Origin: Paenibacillus sp. FSL H7-0357 | Lineage (GTDB): Bacteria > Bacillota > Bacilli > Paenibacillales > Paenibacillaceae | Direction: 5' to 3' | NCBI RefSeq assembly: GCF_000758525.1 | Contig: NZ_CP009241.1 | Location: 6,200,001 to 6,264,000, forward strand | Length of the DNA stretch: 64,000 nucleotides | In this document: one piece after another, positions 8,162 through 17,939 of the stretch | Position numbering within the stretch: position 1 is the first letter of the stretch | Layout: every line of letters starts with the position of its first letter | Program-made: the position numbers and the translations under genes | Notes under the pieces: generated by a model | Databases searched by the model: none | What the model was told of the DNA's origin: nothing | What the model saw: the letters and a program-made list of their open reading frames with translations, nothing else

Positions 8162-10534
8162 TTATTGACCTATGATCTGATCGGTCTTTCCTTGCAGTTC
8201 CACTAGCTTCATAATCACCGAAGCAGCCGCTGCTTTCGTTACCGTCTGCTGTGGATTAAACTTACCGTTGTCATCTTTTAAGAGTCCCAATTTTACAACA
8301 AGTGCTACAGCTCCCTTATTGTTTATAGCTGAGCTATCACTGAACTGGCTTACAGTCACGTCTTTATCAAGATAAGCTGTGAGTTTGTTGTATTTCAAAA
8401 AATTAGCCAGCAGAACAGCAAGCTGTTCCCGGGTTAATTTACCCTCTACTTGCAGGACTTCATCCTTGCTGATCCACTTACGATCAGCTGAATAATTTAC
8501 AGCATCATAATATGGATTCTCAGGCTTCACGCCTGCCACTGGTTTTCGCTCATTATTACTATAAAAATTGCTGAAATTCGGATTAGAAGCTTTGGCAAGA
8601 TAGGTTAACCAATCACCTACAGTTATTTCTTGATCCGGGTTCACTTTACCGTCAGCATCCGGAGTAATGACATGGCGGCTTACTAATTCTGATAATTCTT
8701 GCTCTGCTGCGTGGCCTTTAATATCCGTTGCAGATAGTTGAATATCTTGCTGTCCGAGGTATTCATAGACCGCACCCCACTTTCCAGTGGTCGCATCTAG
8801 AACTTGATAGAAACCATTAGATTCATCGATGACTGTATCATATACCAGCTTCACCTTTGGTGTGACATAGGTATTATAAGTATTGTATCCACCAACCTGA
8901 GTATACTTCAGCTTTGTTTGATATTTAAGTTTATAACTTTCGAGCGCTTCCTTCTTGGAAATTGTAGCTTCAGGCTCTAATGTGATTTCATCGATACCGT
9001 TTATCCGATTCCCCATGTAAGAAACCAGTCTGCCGTAAAGATCCAAGCTTAACGTAATGGTACTGTCACTCACAGGAATCCCTTGATGATATCTAATAAA
9101 CTGGTATCTGTATCCTGATCCGTCTGAAGTCTTACTCAAATTATCTCCGTATTCTACAAGCTTTAGCTTCTGGCTCGCCTGAGGGTATAGACTATTAATT
9201 AAACTAAGCGCTTTCACCTTGGCTTCAGCCTCACTAAGCTTCTTCCCTCCAGCTGGAGCTGGTTCTTCTTTCTTAGTTCCTTGAATACCATAGGCTTGAA
9301 TCTGGTACTGCAATATTTCACCAGTCTTTGCATCTATCTCTGCAGAGGATTGTTCTGGATAGCCAGCACCAATGAACCCTTCATTTCCACTACCACCACC
9401 CCAGTATAACTGCCAGATCTTCCGATTCGTATCCTGAAAGTCATTTCTCAAGGTTTGCGAGATCAATTTTCGATCTGCTGGAATATAAGCAAGCTTTTCC
9501 ACAAGCTGTGCCGCTTCTTTTGCAGAAAGCTCTGTATTAGAACTTCTTGCCTGAAAAACATCCTTACTCTTCACCACTTCTGAATACGCAACTTTATTGG
9601 ATACCCATTCTTTACCTTCATAATCTATCCGCTTGCCCGTCAATGCATCGATAGGATATAGAGTCTGTTCAATTGGACGCCAGCTTAGAATCCAGTTGTT
9701 AGGCTTTCCGTTCTTATAAATAGGAGTGTAAAAAAGACCCACATCAAATTGTTCCGCAAATTGCTTTTGTGCTTGTTCCAAGGTAATCTTCGGCACTGCA
9801 GACGGATACTCAAGCCCTTGCGAAGACTTAGAGAATTGCGTTACATTTCCGTTGCCATCTACAATTATGTTAATACTATCCGATCCAGAAGGAATACCAT
9901 TCTTCAAGATACTGAAGTTATATCCATATTGAACAGGGCCGAATAATGTGTTTGTGTAATAATTATAGCCTGCATTCTCTTCTAATTTCAGATCACTGCT
10001 CTTAACGGCTGAGGCTGCTTTAACCACAAAAGCTTTTGCGATCTCCAATGCTTGAGTCTTCGATATCTTCGGCGGATAATAGGATTCATTTTTCTCCTGC
10101 GAGAATGAGAGGTAGGTATTGATTATATCCCCATTATTGGCGTCTACCTCACTGCTGAAGCCATGCCCGATATTCCCTTCTTGAATCTGCCATTGAATAT
10201 TCCAGATCATTTGATTAGTTGAAGCCGGATAGCTTTGGCTAGATCCCAGTTGAACATTGTTTACGGTTGCATCTTTTAGGGCTGGAAATAGCTCTCTTAA
10301 CTTTGCAATGGCTTGCTCCTGTGTAAATTTAGCCTTTGTTGCATCGGCTTCAGAAGCCGTAGTCGAAGTAGGAGTCGCTGATTGCGTACTACCCTGCGTT
10401 ACCACAGTCTCGCTACTATCAGATATGGTCTCGGCTGCAGCCAAGTCTGGGGGTAACAACAATGCGAGTGCCACTGAAGCGATTAATACCGTTTTAGCTG
10501 TTTGATGAACAAAAAGAGCACTATTGCTTTTCAA
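8162..10534 (-). CDS. Secreted YcdB/YcdC-like protein with C-terminal SLH-type repeats
   Basis: A 790-aa exported protein. Residues 1-34 form a signal peptide (hydrophobic IASVALALLLPP, cleavage near AAA-ET). Residues about 70-600 carry repeated PepSY/YcdB-like units (TQEQAIAKLRELFP; ISKTQALEIAKAFV; LSEAEAKVKALSLI; ISKKEALESYKLKY). The last ~180 residues resemble S-layer homology repeats (VITPDADGKVNPDQEITVGDW; LGLLKDDNGKFNPQQTVTKAAAA), suggesting attachment to cell-wall polymer. Translation starts at TTG, with GGAGG 10 nt upstream. No enzymatic motif is visible; PepSY-type domains often inhibit peptidases. No partner gene is adjacent. Confidence 0.8.
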   Translation of the reverse strand: MKSNSALFVHQTAKTVLIASVALALLLPPDLAAAETISDSSETVVTQGSTQSATPTSTTASEADATKAKFTQEQAIAKLRELFPALKDATVNNVQLGSSQSYPASTNQMIWNIQWQIQEGNIGHGFSSEVDANNGDIINTYLSFSQEKNESYYPPKISKTQALEIAKAFVVKAASAVKSSDLKLEENAGYNYYTNTLFGPVQYGYNFSILKNGIPSGSDSINIIVDGNGNVTQFSKSSQGLEYPSAVPKITLEQAQKQFAEQFDVGLFYTPIYKNGKPNNWILSWRPIEQTLYPIDALTGKRIDYEGKEWVSNKVAYSEVVKSKDVFQARSSNTELSAKEAAQLVEKLAYIPADRKLISQTLRNDFQDTNRKIWQLYWGGGSGNEGFIGAGYPEQSSAEIDAKTGEILQYQIQAYGIQGTKKEEPAPAGGKKLSEAEAKVKALSLINSLYPQASQKLKLVEYGDNLSKTSDGSGYRYQFIRYHQGIPVSDSTITLSLDLYGRLVSYMGNRINGIDEITLEPEATISKKEALESYKLKYQTKLKYTQVGGYNTYNTYVTPKVKLVYDTVIDESNGFYQVLDATTGKWGAVYEYLGQQDIQLSATDIKGHAAEQELSELVSRHVITPDADGKVNPDQEITVGDWLTYLAKASNPNFSNFYSNNERKPVAGVKPENPYYDAVNYSADRKWISKDEVLQVEGKLTREQLAVLLANFLKYNKLTAYLDKDVTVSQFSDSSAINNKGAVALVVKLGLLKDDNGKFNPQQTVTKAAAASVIMKLVELQGKTDQIIGQ

Positions 10535-10643
10535 AAGAATTCATCCTCCTCTAACACGTGATTCATTATTATACCAGATATTCCCTTTCATTTTCCATAA
10601 TTATTTAACGACAGGAAATTACGACATTTATGTGATGCAAGCT

Positions 10644-10684
10644 AAAAAAAGCTCCCCTTTGCCTAAACTCGACTAAGGAAAGCT
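10644..10684 (-). terminator. Intrinsic terminator of the ABC importer operon
   Basis: Minus-strand AGCTTTCCTT (10675-10684) pairs with AAGGGGAGCT (10650-10659), including two G-U pairs, and is followed by seven Ts (10644-10650). It lies 22 nt after the permease stop. Confidence 0.8.
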
Positions 10685-10706
10685 ATAGTTATATCTCAAA
10701 TTAAGT

Positions 10707-11459
10707 TTAATTCCGCCACTTCATAAACTTATAATCCAGTACATCCACCAACAGGAAGAGCACAAATCCGACCAGGCTGAACAGCATAATGCCCGCGTAC
10801 ATCTCCGGATAATCCAGCCGCAGCCAGGCATCCATAATGAAAAAGCCCATGCCATGCTCCGTCCCGTAAATCTCAGTGAAGAACAGCACGGAAATCGCAG
10901 TCCCTAGTGAAATCCGGATCGTGCTGAGTATAACCGACAATGCGCCCGGCAGCGTCACATTCCAGAACTTCTGCCCCGCACTTGCACCGATGCTGGTTAG
11001 CACATCGTAGGTGCTGTCAGGAATCGCCTTGACTCCGTCGCGCACGGAGATGATGACCTGAAAGAGCAGAATCAGCATAATCATCAGCACTTTGGAGGTT
11101 TCGCCAAGACCGAAGAACAGCATCACCACAGGCAGCAAAGCAATCTTGGGAATGGGATAGGTCAGGTACACGACCGGATCAAGCAGCCTGTTCCAGACCG
11201 GTGAGCGGCCCATCAGCAGGCCGATCAGCAGACCAATCACCAGCGCCAGTGCAACACCTTCAAAGATCCGCAGCAGACTATAGCCGACATTCAGCAGAAC
11301 CTCCCTGGCCCCCAAATGAAACATCGCGTTATACACGGAGCCGGGGCTGGGCAGGATGGAATGATTCATCAGCAGATAGGCGATATACCAGATGATATTC
11401 ATACACAGGAATACTAACAACAAACGCAATACGTGATGAAGCCGCTGTTTTTTCACCAT
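10707..11459 (-). CDS. ABC transporter permease, NitT/TauT (SsuC) type
   Basis: A 250-aa inner-membrane permease with six predicted helices and the binding-protein-dependent transport EAA-like loop (TSIGASAGQKFWNVTLPGAL, residues 148-167) that contacts the ATPase. The N-terminal half contains PSPGSVYNAM and the helix ALVIGLLIGLLMG typical of the nitrate/sulfonate/taurine family. It overlaps the ATPase gene by 7 nt and ends the operon. The substrate cannot be told from the permease; sulfonates, thiamine precursors (ThiX) and other small organics are all possible. Confidence 0.85.
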   Translation of the reverse strand: MVKKQRLHHVLRLLLVFLCMNIIWYIAYLLMNHSILPSPGSVYNAMFHLGAREVLLNVGYSLLRIFEGVALALVIGLLIGLLMGRSPVWNRLLDPVVYLTYPIPKIALLPVVMLFFGLGETSKVLMIMLILLFQVIISVRDGVKAIPDSTYDVLTSIGASAGQKFWNVTLPGALSVILSTIRISLGTAISVLFFTEIYGTEHGMGFFIMDAWLRLDYPEMYAGIMLFSLVGFVLFLLVDVLDYKFMKWRN

Positions 11460-12229
11460 TTCTCCTGCATTACCTTTCTGATTTGCTTGGTCTGCTCGAA
11501 AAACTCATTACTGTCCCGCTTGTCCTCATGCTTCATGCCGAACACTGCGGTATTGTCGAGAATTTCCGGGGTGTGCTGTTTGACCGATGGCATGACGATA
11601 ATTTTCTGGCCCAGCAGAATCGCTTCTTCCACATCATGGGTCACAAACAGTGTCGTAGCCGGGTGAGCCAGCCAATTGTCCAGGAAAATCTGCTGCAGCG
11701 CTTCGCGCGTAATGACATCGAGCGCTGAAAAAGGCTCGTCCAGCAGCAGGATCGTCGGCAGAATGGCAAATGCCCGGGCAATCGCTACCCTCTGCTGCTG
11801 GCCGCCGCTCAGCGAAAGCGGATAACGGTCACTCAACTCGGAAATCCCCATCGATGTCAGCCATTGATGAATCTGCGTTTCCCGTTCTTGCTTGCTGCCG
11901 CCCGCAGGCCTGGTAATCTTCATCGCAATTCGAATGTTGTCATGAACGGTCTTCCAGGGCAGCAGACCGTAGTTCTGCGGAACAAGGCCAATCAGTGTTT
12001 CTTTGTCATGCACGGATTTCCCGTTGAACAGCAGCTCGCCCTGATAACCCGGCAGCAAACCGGCAATCGCCCGCAGCAGTGTAGATTTACCGCTGCCCGA
12101 GGGGCCGATTATCGTATAAATGCCATGCTGCGGCAAGTCCAGATTGACTTGTCCCAGAGCCAGTTGTCCGTTTTTATATTCAACTTGAAGCTCTTTAATG
12201 CGGAGTCCGCTACTTCTTAAACTGGACAT
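11453..12229 (-). CDS. ABC transporter ATP-binding protein, NitT/TauT (SsuB) type
   Basis: A 258-aa ATPase energising the importer. Walker A is GPSGSGKST (residues 39-47), the signature LSGGQQQRVAIARA follows near 140, Walker B is ILLLDEPFSALD, and the switch histidine lies in LFVTHDVEEA. The C-terminal ~35 residues (HTPEILDNTAVFGMKHEDK) are charged and not part of the core fold. Its start lies inside the end of the binding-protein gene (20-nt overlap) and its end overlaps the permease gene, so the three are translationally coupled. Confidence 0.9.
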   Translation of the reverse strand: MSSLRSSGLRIKELQVEYKNGQLALGQVNLDLPQHGIYTIIGPSGSGKSTLLRAIAGLLPGYQGELLFNGKSVHDKETLIGLVPQNYGLLPWKTVHDNIRIAMKITRPAGGSKQERETQIHQWLTSMGISELSDRYPLSLSGGQQQRVAIARAFAILPTILLLDEPFSALDVITREALQQIFLDNWLAHPATTLFVTHDVEEAILLGQKIIVMPSVKQHTPEILDNTAVFGMKHEDKRDSNEFFEQTKQIRKVMQEKW

Positions 12230-13223
12230 CGGAGATCACTTCTTCAGCCGATATATCTTTGGTCAGCAGGCCTTTTTCCCGTGCCCAGGCAAATGCCGCC
12301 TCAACTTCCTTCACATCCACCTGATAGGCAGGCAGGTACTCAGGGACTTTAATTTCATCCTTCAGTGTATCTGGATAGCCTACTTCTTTGATAATAAGAT
12401 CAATATATTCCGATTGGTCGTGGGATTTCATATATTCCACTGCCTCATCATAGGCCGTGTACATATCACGGATGGCTTGTCCCTTGGCTTCGATCGCACT
12501 TTGCGGAAACGCCAGCACGAACGGATTCACGCCTGCCGATACCGTAGAGCTGAGTACGCGCAGTCCGGAGGTTTTGCCCATGGTGACGAATGGCTCAGGC
12601 AGAACAGCCGCATCGGCTTTTTTATTCTTGAGCAGCTCCAGCCGCGTCGGAATTTGCGGAACCTCGGTTACTGTAATATCCTCTTCCTTCAGACCTGCCT
12701 GTTTCAGCATCATAGCTACGGTATATTGGGTAGAGGTATTCTTGGATAGAATGACCGTTTTGCCCTTCAGATCCTTCACTTCCTGGATCTCGTCATTCCC
12801 GGTCAGCAGATCAAACTCACCTGTTGTTGTACTGGTAATCTTCACGTCCAGACCGGCCTCGTTGTAGATGGAAATCGCCACCAGATCAGCGCTCAACCCG
12901 TCCACCTTGCCGGCTTGGAAGGCCACATCACGGTCCTTGGCACTCTTAAAGGTCTGGATATCCAAATTGACGTTATGTTTCTTGTCGAAACCTTGCTCGT
13001 GGGCAATGATGAAAGGAATGGCATCAATTGAAGGCAGCAGACCAAGCGACACCGTAACCGCTTCAGCCGGTGTATTCGTGTTCGCCTTTGCTTCCCCTGC
13101 AGCGGCTCCTGTATTTTTCGACACAGTATTATTGCTTGAAGTTCCGCAGCCAGCGGCAACCATACTGACCGCAGCGACCAGCATAAACAGCATCATTACT
13201 TGTTTCCAGTTTTTTCTTTCCAT
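12210..13223 (-). CDS. ABC transporter substrate-binding lipoprotein, NMT1/SsuA-like
   Basis: A 337-aa lipoprotein binding the importer's substrate outside the membrane. The signal peptide ends in a lipobox (MVAAGC, Cys about 26). The mature part has the NMT1/THI5-like fold pattern: VSLGLLPSIDAIPFIIAHEQGF, DGLSADLVAISIYNEAG, LKGKTVILSKNTSTQYTV and KKADAAVLPEPFV. I chose ATG 13223 because it begins a typical lipoprotein signal and GGAGG lies 11 nt upstream; the frame stays open to 13313. Substrates in this family include sulfonates, thiamine precursors and nitrate. Nothing nearby indicates which. Confidence 0.85.
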   Translation of the reverse strand: MERKNWKQVMMLFMLVAAVSMVAAGCGTSSNNTVSKNTGAAAGEAKANTNTPAEAVTVSLGLLPSIDAIPFIIAHEQGFDKKHNVNLDIQTFKSAKDRDVAFQAGKVDGLSADLVAISIYNEAGLDVKITSTTTGEFDLLTGNDEIQEVKDLKGKTVILSKNTSTQYTVAMMLKQAGLKEEDITVTEVPQIPTRLELLKNKKADAAVLPEPFVTMGKTSGLRVLSSTVSAGVNPFVLAFPQSAIEAKGQAIRDMYTAYDEAVEYMKSHDQSEYIDLIIKEVGYPDTLKDEIKVPEYLPAYQVDVKEVEAAFAWAREKGLLTKDISAEEVISDVQFKK

Positions 13224-13395
13224 GAATCTCGTAGCCTCCATCTCTTTTTCTAGTACTCTTGCCATGCGCATTAATTCACATATAGGCATGCAAAAACCGT
13301 CATGCTCCCCCATGAAGCATTAAGTAATTGCAATTTTACACCCATTGTCCTATTTTGTATATTTATAAATTGAAATAAATCGTAAACAAGCTCTC

Positions 13396-14496
13396 CTATG
13401 AATATTTCCCGTAGTCTTTAATAGTGACTTTCGTCTGGCACTCCACCTCAATTTCAGGATATACCTCTCGCCAATTCAGAGCCTTCCACTCCTTGTAGGA
13501 CAAGCTGTTTCTGACATGCACACCGATTCCGAAACTGTCTACGTTATACTGCTGCATTTGCTGCACCATTTTCTGGGCTCTGGCTGTAATATATTCTGAG
13601 ATCTGCTTCTCCAATTCATTTCTGTCCTTTTCCTCATTCAGCTTCTGCTTACCGGTATATTCAAGCACCGAACCCTGGATGGAGGCAGAGAGATCAATTT
13701 TAAAACGTCCATCCTCCAGATGGTGCACTTTGATCTTACGCTTGTTTAACAAGGAGCTGAACATGACAACGACCTTTTTGCCGTCCTCTTGCCCTAAATT
13801 GATTGCGATTTCGCCTTGTCTCAGATCATCACGGAATAGGCCGAAGATAATCCCGTCCTCAGCCGAAATTTTCGTAACATAACGGTCCTCCTGAAACAAA
13901 GCAATCCCGTCAATGAGTACCTTGTTCCCGGCATCCTTCACTATGGGAGTAACGGGATCAATACCGTCATCGTTGTAATCCCTGGAAAACTCATAAAAAG
14001 TCGTTGCCGGGATGCTGTTGCCGGCAGCCTCTTTCTCCAGCATATGGGTTATATAACGTCCGGTATCTGTATGCGGCTTGAAATTTTTGGTCAATAGCTC
14101 TCCGGCATCACCTTCAACAACAGTTATTCTGACGCCGAGCGCGATGGAAGGATCGCGCAGCAGGGTGTCGATATAATCCTCCACACCTGCTTTTGCCAGC
14201 TTCGCTCCGAACAAGGAATCTCTTAGCTGTCCGCTGACTACCTTCAGGTCGGTCTGCCTGGAGAAATCCAGCCGGGCTTCCTTGATGCTGTCCACTTCCG
14301 CACTCAGCAGTTCCCGGCGGATGGTGGAGTTAGGATCAATTACCGGAACGCAGGAAGTCACCTTTAACTTGTTATTTTCCAACAGATCATAGCTCGATGT
14401 CTGCACCATGCCCAGCTTTTCGAGAATCCGTTCATCGCTTTTACAGCCGGTTAACAGCAGCAAAACAGCCATTGAAATGAACAGCTTATTATTCAT
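13396..14496 (-). CDS. Spore germination lipoprotein, Ger(x)C family
   Basis: The C component of a nutrient germinant receptor. The 366-aa protein has a lipobox (LLLLTGC, Cys about 18) anchoring it to the spore inner membrane, the GerAC N-terminal domain and a C-terminal domain with FKIDLSASIQGSVLEY and the helical ELEKQISEYITARAQKMVQQMQ region ending near FGIGVHVR. It overlaps gerB by 8 nt and is the last gene of an A-B-C operon. Since the A gene is interrupted, this receptor may be non-functional. The family has many paralogues (GerA, GerB, GerK), and I cannot assign the germinant. Confidence 0.88.
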   Translation of the reverse strand: MNNKLFISMAVLLLLTGCKSDERILEKLGMVQTSSYDLLENNKLKVTSCVPVIDPNSTIRRELLSAEVDSIKEARLDFSRQTDLKVVSGQLRDSLFGAKLAKAGVEDYIDTLLRDPSIALGVRITVVEGDAGELLTKNFKPHTDTGRYITHMLEKEAAGNSIPATTFYEFSRDYNDDGIDPVTPIVKDAGNKVLIDGIALFQEDRYVTKISAEDGIIFGLFRDDLRQGEIAINLGQEDGKKVVVMFSSLLNKRKIKVHHLEDGRFKIDLSASIQGSVLEYTGKQKLNEEKDRNELEKQISEYITARAQKMVQQMQQYNVDSFGIGVHVRNSLSYKEWKALNWREVYPEIEVECQTKVTIKDYGKYS

Positions 14497-15571
14497 GAGA
14501 GCTCCTCGCTTTCCCCTGAATTAACAGCACTATAAGTAATAGGATCGGAAACCCAAAGGCAATTCCGACTGCCGCATAACCCAGATTGGTGATCCAGACG
14601 TTAACCTGATCCAAAGTCTTCGGGATAAAAGAGATAGCGTAGGAAACAGCCATCATTACAAATACCAGTACCGTTGTCTTTAACTTGGGTACGATTCTCT
14701 TTACAGCCTCCTCTGCTGCCCACCAGTACATCACGACAGTCATCAGAATTAAAAAGAGAAAAAAGCCGTAGAGCAAATTTTCCAGCCGCTCAATGAATGG
14801 AAGCTGGATATAGGCCAGCAAATCAAGCACGGGATACAGCAGTCTTTTCAACTGGCCCAGGCTGAAGAAGCCGAAACAAATAAGAGCGAGACAGAGGTAG
14901 CTCAGGGATAACATGGCGTTGCCGACATAGATGGCGGCCATCGACTTTTTCGTTTTTTCCACGTAAGGAAACAGCAGAATGGACAGCTCATAACCCAAAA
15001 ATGCGGCATACACTTCTATTCCCCCTTTAACCTGGTCATGTCCACCCTGGAGAATGAACGGAGTGAATCTCTCCCAGCGGAAGGCTGGAAAAAACCACAG
15101 CAGCAGCAGGAACATCCATGTCATCATCCAGAAAAAAAGCGTTGCTGTTTTGGATATCGAATAAATCCCTTTGATAAGTATTAGAAAAAGAAGGATGTCC
15201 ATAGCAAACTTGAAGATCATCGGATTCGTAGTCGGGAAAGAGAGCATCTGAAATAAAAGCACATATTTTTTCCCGATCATGCAGCCGAAGATCAACCAGA
15301 CAGACGCTAAGCCTATGTAAAAAGGATAGAGTATCCACTTAGGAATAGACTGTTCCATGATTTCAAAGACGGAGCGTCCCTTGCCCAGCCGAAAGACCAG
15401 AGAAATCAAAAAAATATTAAATGACGACACCAGGAAACAGGGAATCAGAACCAGCCAGCCGTTCGTACCAAAATAGTCGGCCAGACTACGCGGTAACGTA
15501 AACATCACGATCCCGGCCTGTGTCATATACACGAGAACTGAAATATGAAAGGGGCGAAGTTTGTCCATCAT
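14489..15571 (-). CDS. Spore germination permease-like protein, GerAB/ArcD/ProY family
   Basis: The B component of a germinant receptor, a ten-helix amino-acid-permease-fold membrane protein thought to bind the germinant. The 360-aa sequence starts DKLRPFHISVLVYMTQAGIVMFTLPRSL, the family N-terminus, followed by regular hydrophobic segments to the C-terminus (GIAFGFPILLLIVLLIQG). It sits between gerA (12 nt upstream) and gerC (8-nt overlap). The gene itself appears intact. Confidence 0.88.
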   Translation of the reverse strand: MMDKLRPFHISVLVYMTQAGIVMFTLPRSLADYFGTNGWLVLIPCFLVSSFNIFLISLVFRLGKGRSVFEIMEQSIPKWILYPFYIGLASVWLIFGCMIGKKYVLLFQMLSFPTTNPMIFKFAMDILLFLILIKGIYSISKTATLFFWMMTWMFLLLLWFFPAFRWERFTPFILQGGHDQVKGGIEVYAAFLGYELSILLFPYVEKTKKSMAAIYVGNAMLSLSYLCLALICFGFFSLGQLKRLLYPVLDLLAYIQLPFIERLENLLYGFFLFLILMTVVMYWWAAEEAVKRIVPKLKTTVLVFVMMAVSYAISFIPKTLDQVNVWITNLGYAAVGIAFGFPILLLIVLLIQGKARSSHE

Positions 15572-15583
15572 AGCCTGCCATTC

Positions 15584-17017
15584 CTACTTTCTGTTTTTTT
15601 GCCTCACCGGATTGGACGTTTGTGCCTGTGAGGGCCGGGTTCTTAACATAGAGAATGGCGCGCGGATAAATACATCCTTCCAGTCACCGGATTTCATAGG
15701 TGCTATAGGAATCATATAGGATGAGCCCAGGCTGGTCAGGCTGGATAGGTGAATCACAATTAGAGCGATCCCCATCACAAGTCCCATATTCCCCCATATT
15801 CCGGCAAGAATGATAATCCCAAAGCGGATCAGACGGATGGAGGCACTCATCATATAGCTGGGAATGACAAAAGAGGCGATAGCGGATGAAGCAACAGCAA
15901 TAATAAGCACATTACTGGTCAGTCCGGCCTGCACTGCCGCTTGTCCGATAACAATACCGCCTACGATCCCGATCGTTTGTCCGATCTTGGTAGGAAGACG
16001 CGCACCCGCCTCCCTCAGCAGTTCAATCATGATCTCCATAAGCAGCGCCTCATATACAGGTGGAAAGGGCACCTTATTGCGCGATTCCGCCAGCGTTCTC
16101 AGCAGCGCTTCGGGAATCATCTCGTAATGAAAGGTGGTTACGGATACATACATGGATGTAAAAGTGATCGTAATGACCAGAGCCAGTAATCTCAATAGCC
16201 GCAGAGCCGTCCCCAAAGTCCAGCGTTGGTAGTAATCATCCGGGGAGGAGAAAAATTCAAAAAAAGCGGCCGGAGCACTGATGACTGTCGGGCTGTTGTC
16301 AATAATCGTGATGATCCGCCCGGCAGCCAGCTTGGATACAGCAACATCCGGCCTTTCCGTGGTCTAAAATTGGGGGAACACCGAATTCGGCCTATCTTCG
16401 ATGAATTGGGTCAACGTGCCCCCGTCATTAATTGCATCTGTTTCTATTCCTTGAATCCGCCGCTCCAGGTCCTCAACAAAGGCCAGATTGGCAATATCCT
16501 GAATGTAAAGAACATACACACTTGTTTTGGAAATTTCTCCGATAGAATACTTCCTGATTTTTAAATGTGAGCTTTTTATTCTGCTGCGTATTAAGGAGAG
16601 GTTTGTTAATGCTGACTCCACAAAAGCATCGTGGGGACCCGCGATAATGGTTTCCGTCTCCGATTGCTGAACATTGCGGGCCTCCGGTTTATAAGCATTC
16701 AATAAATAAATGCTGTCCCGGTGAGAGACAGCGACACAGCCCTCCAGGATGCCGATAACCGCCGCTTTGCTATCAGTCACTTGAAGGAATTGCGACTGCG
16801 TGAACAGTTGTTCGGCTTCTTGAAGCTGAATGCGGGAAAACGGCTCCAGAATTTCTTTGATGAACAGGGTATTGTCCACAATAGCTGGAAAGTACACAAT
16901 ATCCGTCTGGATCTCCGGAAAGGTCCGGTGAATCAAATCGGCACATTGATCAAATTCTTTAAGAATATGTCCGAGCGTAAGAGTATTCTGCGGGCTTGAA
17001 TCCATAATATTAACCAC
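15584..17017 (-). pseudogene. Spore germination receptor gerA-family gene interrupted by an in-frame amber codon
   Basis: Two halves of a GerA-family protein lie in one reading frame, separated only by a TAG at 16364-16366 (codon 218). The first half ends in the family motif QFIEDRPNSVFPQF; after the stop the frame continues TTERPDVAVSKLAAGR, then IITIIDNSPTVISAP, then the C-terminal membrane helices (VITITFTSMYVSVTTFHYEMIP). Homologues have a leucine or similar residue here, so a TTG-to-TAG change is the simplest explanation. Without the stop the product is 477 aa, normal for GerA. The internal ATG at 16216 has no clear ribosome binding site. It heads the gerA-gerB-gerC operon. A sequencing error or readthrough cannot be excluded. 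Confidence 0.88.
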
Positions 17018-17202
17018 GCCTTCACCATAATATTTAAGGTAGTATCCCCAAAATTTTCATTGCTATTTATGAATGCGCAGGAAACGGATGCTCTGAATCG
17101 AAGGTGTCTCCTGCACAGAGACATTACTCTTTCAGGAAGATACAAAACCTTTTAAATATCTATTTCCAGCTATAAATTTTGTCTTTTTCCCGTGGACACC
17201 TC

Positions 17203-17231
17203 TTTTAAAATCAGATCAGTCATGCTATAAT
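17203..17231 (+). promoter_or_regulatory. Extended -10 promoter of small gene at 17292
   Basis: A perfect extended -10 (TGC TATAAT, 17223-17231) with only a weak -35 (TTTTAA, 17203-17208, 17-nt spacing) lies 60 nt before the small plus-strand gene. Nothing else is apparent in the 17018-17291 intergenic stretch. Confidence 0.55.
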
Positions 17232-17291
17232 GTAAGCGTAACCAAAGCAATAAAAATCTATTGATTTCATCGCTCAAGGAGGATGAAGGAA

Positions 17292-17477
17292 ATGCTTGAA
17301 GGACTAAAGGAAATTAAGAATTGGGTATCCGGTATTTGGCAGCCATGGACCGTTTCAGGAGAGGAAGATTACCGGAACATGGAATACACCGTGCAGCGGC
17401 ATCTGCACACGCCGCAAACTCCGAGCCCGCTTACTTATGAACAAGAGTCACGCATTAAGACCATCAAATATCACTAG
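17292..17477 (+). CDS. Small hypothetical protein (61 aa)
   Basis: I do not recognise this protein. It starts MLEGLKEIKNWVSGIWQPW and ends with a polar tail (LTYEQESRIKTIKYH), has no signal or membrane segment, and may form a short N-terminal amphipathic helix. Support for a real gene comes from an AAGGAGG site 9 nt before ATG 17292, an extended -10 promoter and a terminator just after the stop. An ATG at 17283 in the same frame overlaps the ribosome binding site and is unlikely. Confidence 0.65.
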   Translation: MLEGLKEIKNWVSGIWQPWTVSGEEDYRNMEYTVQRHLHTPQTPSPLTYEQESRIKTIKYH

Positions 17478-17522
17478 CCACATCAGCTTTCAGATACAGC
17501 TTGACTAACCTGCTTATGAAAT

Positions 17523-17571
17523 AAGGCCGCCATATCCGGGACTTAAGCTTCCGGAGCTGACGGCCTTTTAT
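17523..17571 (+). terminator. Terminator between convergent genes
   Basis: AAGGCCG (17523-17529) pairs with CGGCCTT (17561-17567), with inner TCCGG/CCGGA pairing, and TTTTATTT follows. It serves the small plus-strand gene and may also stop the converging lipoprotein transcript. Confidence 0.75.
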
Positions 17572-17583
17572 TTACGTTTCCAA

Positions 17584-17931
17584 TTATAACTTCCAATCCT
17601 CATCATCATCATGCCGTAGATCGATCTGCTCCCCGGTCGGGTTCACAAGGTAAACCGTATCAGGGGCCTTGTCGAGGCTCCTGCCACTGACCAGCACATG
17701 GTAATTCTCTTCCACCGCATATTTACGGATGTATAATCCCGAACCCACATCTTCGAAAGGATAGCCCTCAAAGTCTGTCCACGCCAGATCTTCACCTTGC
17801 TGTGCCAACGAGCGCACCTTGTCCATGGATAATACGGTATCTTCCCCACTGCCCTGCTTGCTGTCACAGGCCGTAAATGTACTCAATATAACGAGTAACA
17901 TCAAAGTTATTATGCCATGCTTATTTGTCAT
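17584..17931 (-). CDS. Small putative lipoprotein (115 aa)
   Basis: MTNKHGIITLMLLVILSTFTAC is a lipoprotein signal with the lipidated Cys at about residue 22, followed by a ~93-residue mature domain ending in an acidic tail (LRHDDDEDWKL). I do not recognise the domain. The pattern FEGYPFEDVGSGLYIRKY and VLVSGRSLDKAPDTVYLVNP is reminiscent of small PepSY-like or substrate-inhibitor folds, but that is only an impression. The start at 17931 begins the signal peptide; its Shine-Dalgarno (GGGGG directly adjacent) is poor, and an in-frame ATG lies 16 codons upstream. It follows a degenerate retropepsin-like remnant. Confidence 0.6.
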   Translation of the reverse strand: MTNKHGIITLMLLVILSTFTACDSKQGSGEDTVLSMDKVRSLAQQGEDLAWTDFEGYPFEDVGSGLYIRKYAVEENYHVLVSGRSLDKAPDTVYLVNPTGEQIDLRHDDDEDWKL

Positions 17932-17939
17932 CCCCCGTA

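Noticed and set aside
15584..16216. Independent 210-aa membrane protein gene
   Set aside because: It is the in-frame continuation of the gerA-family gene after the amber codon, with no ribosome binding site of its own.
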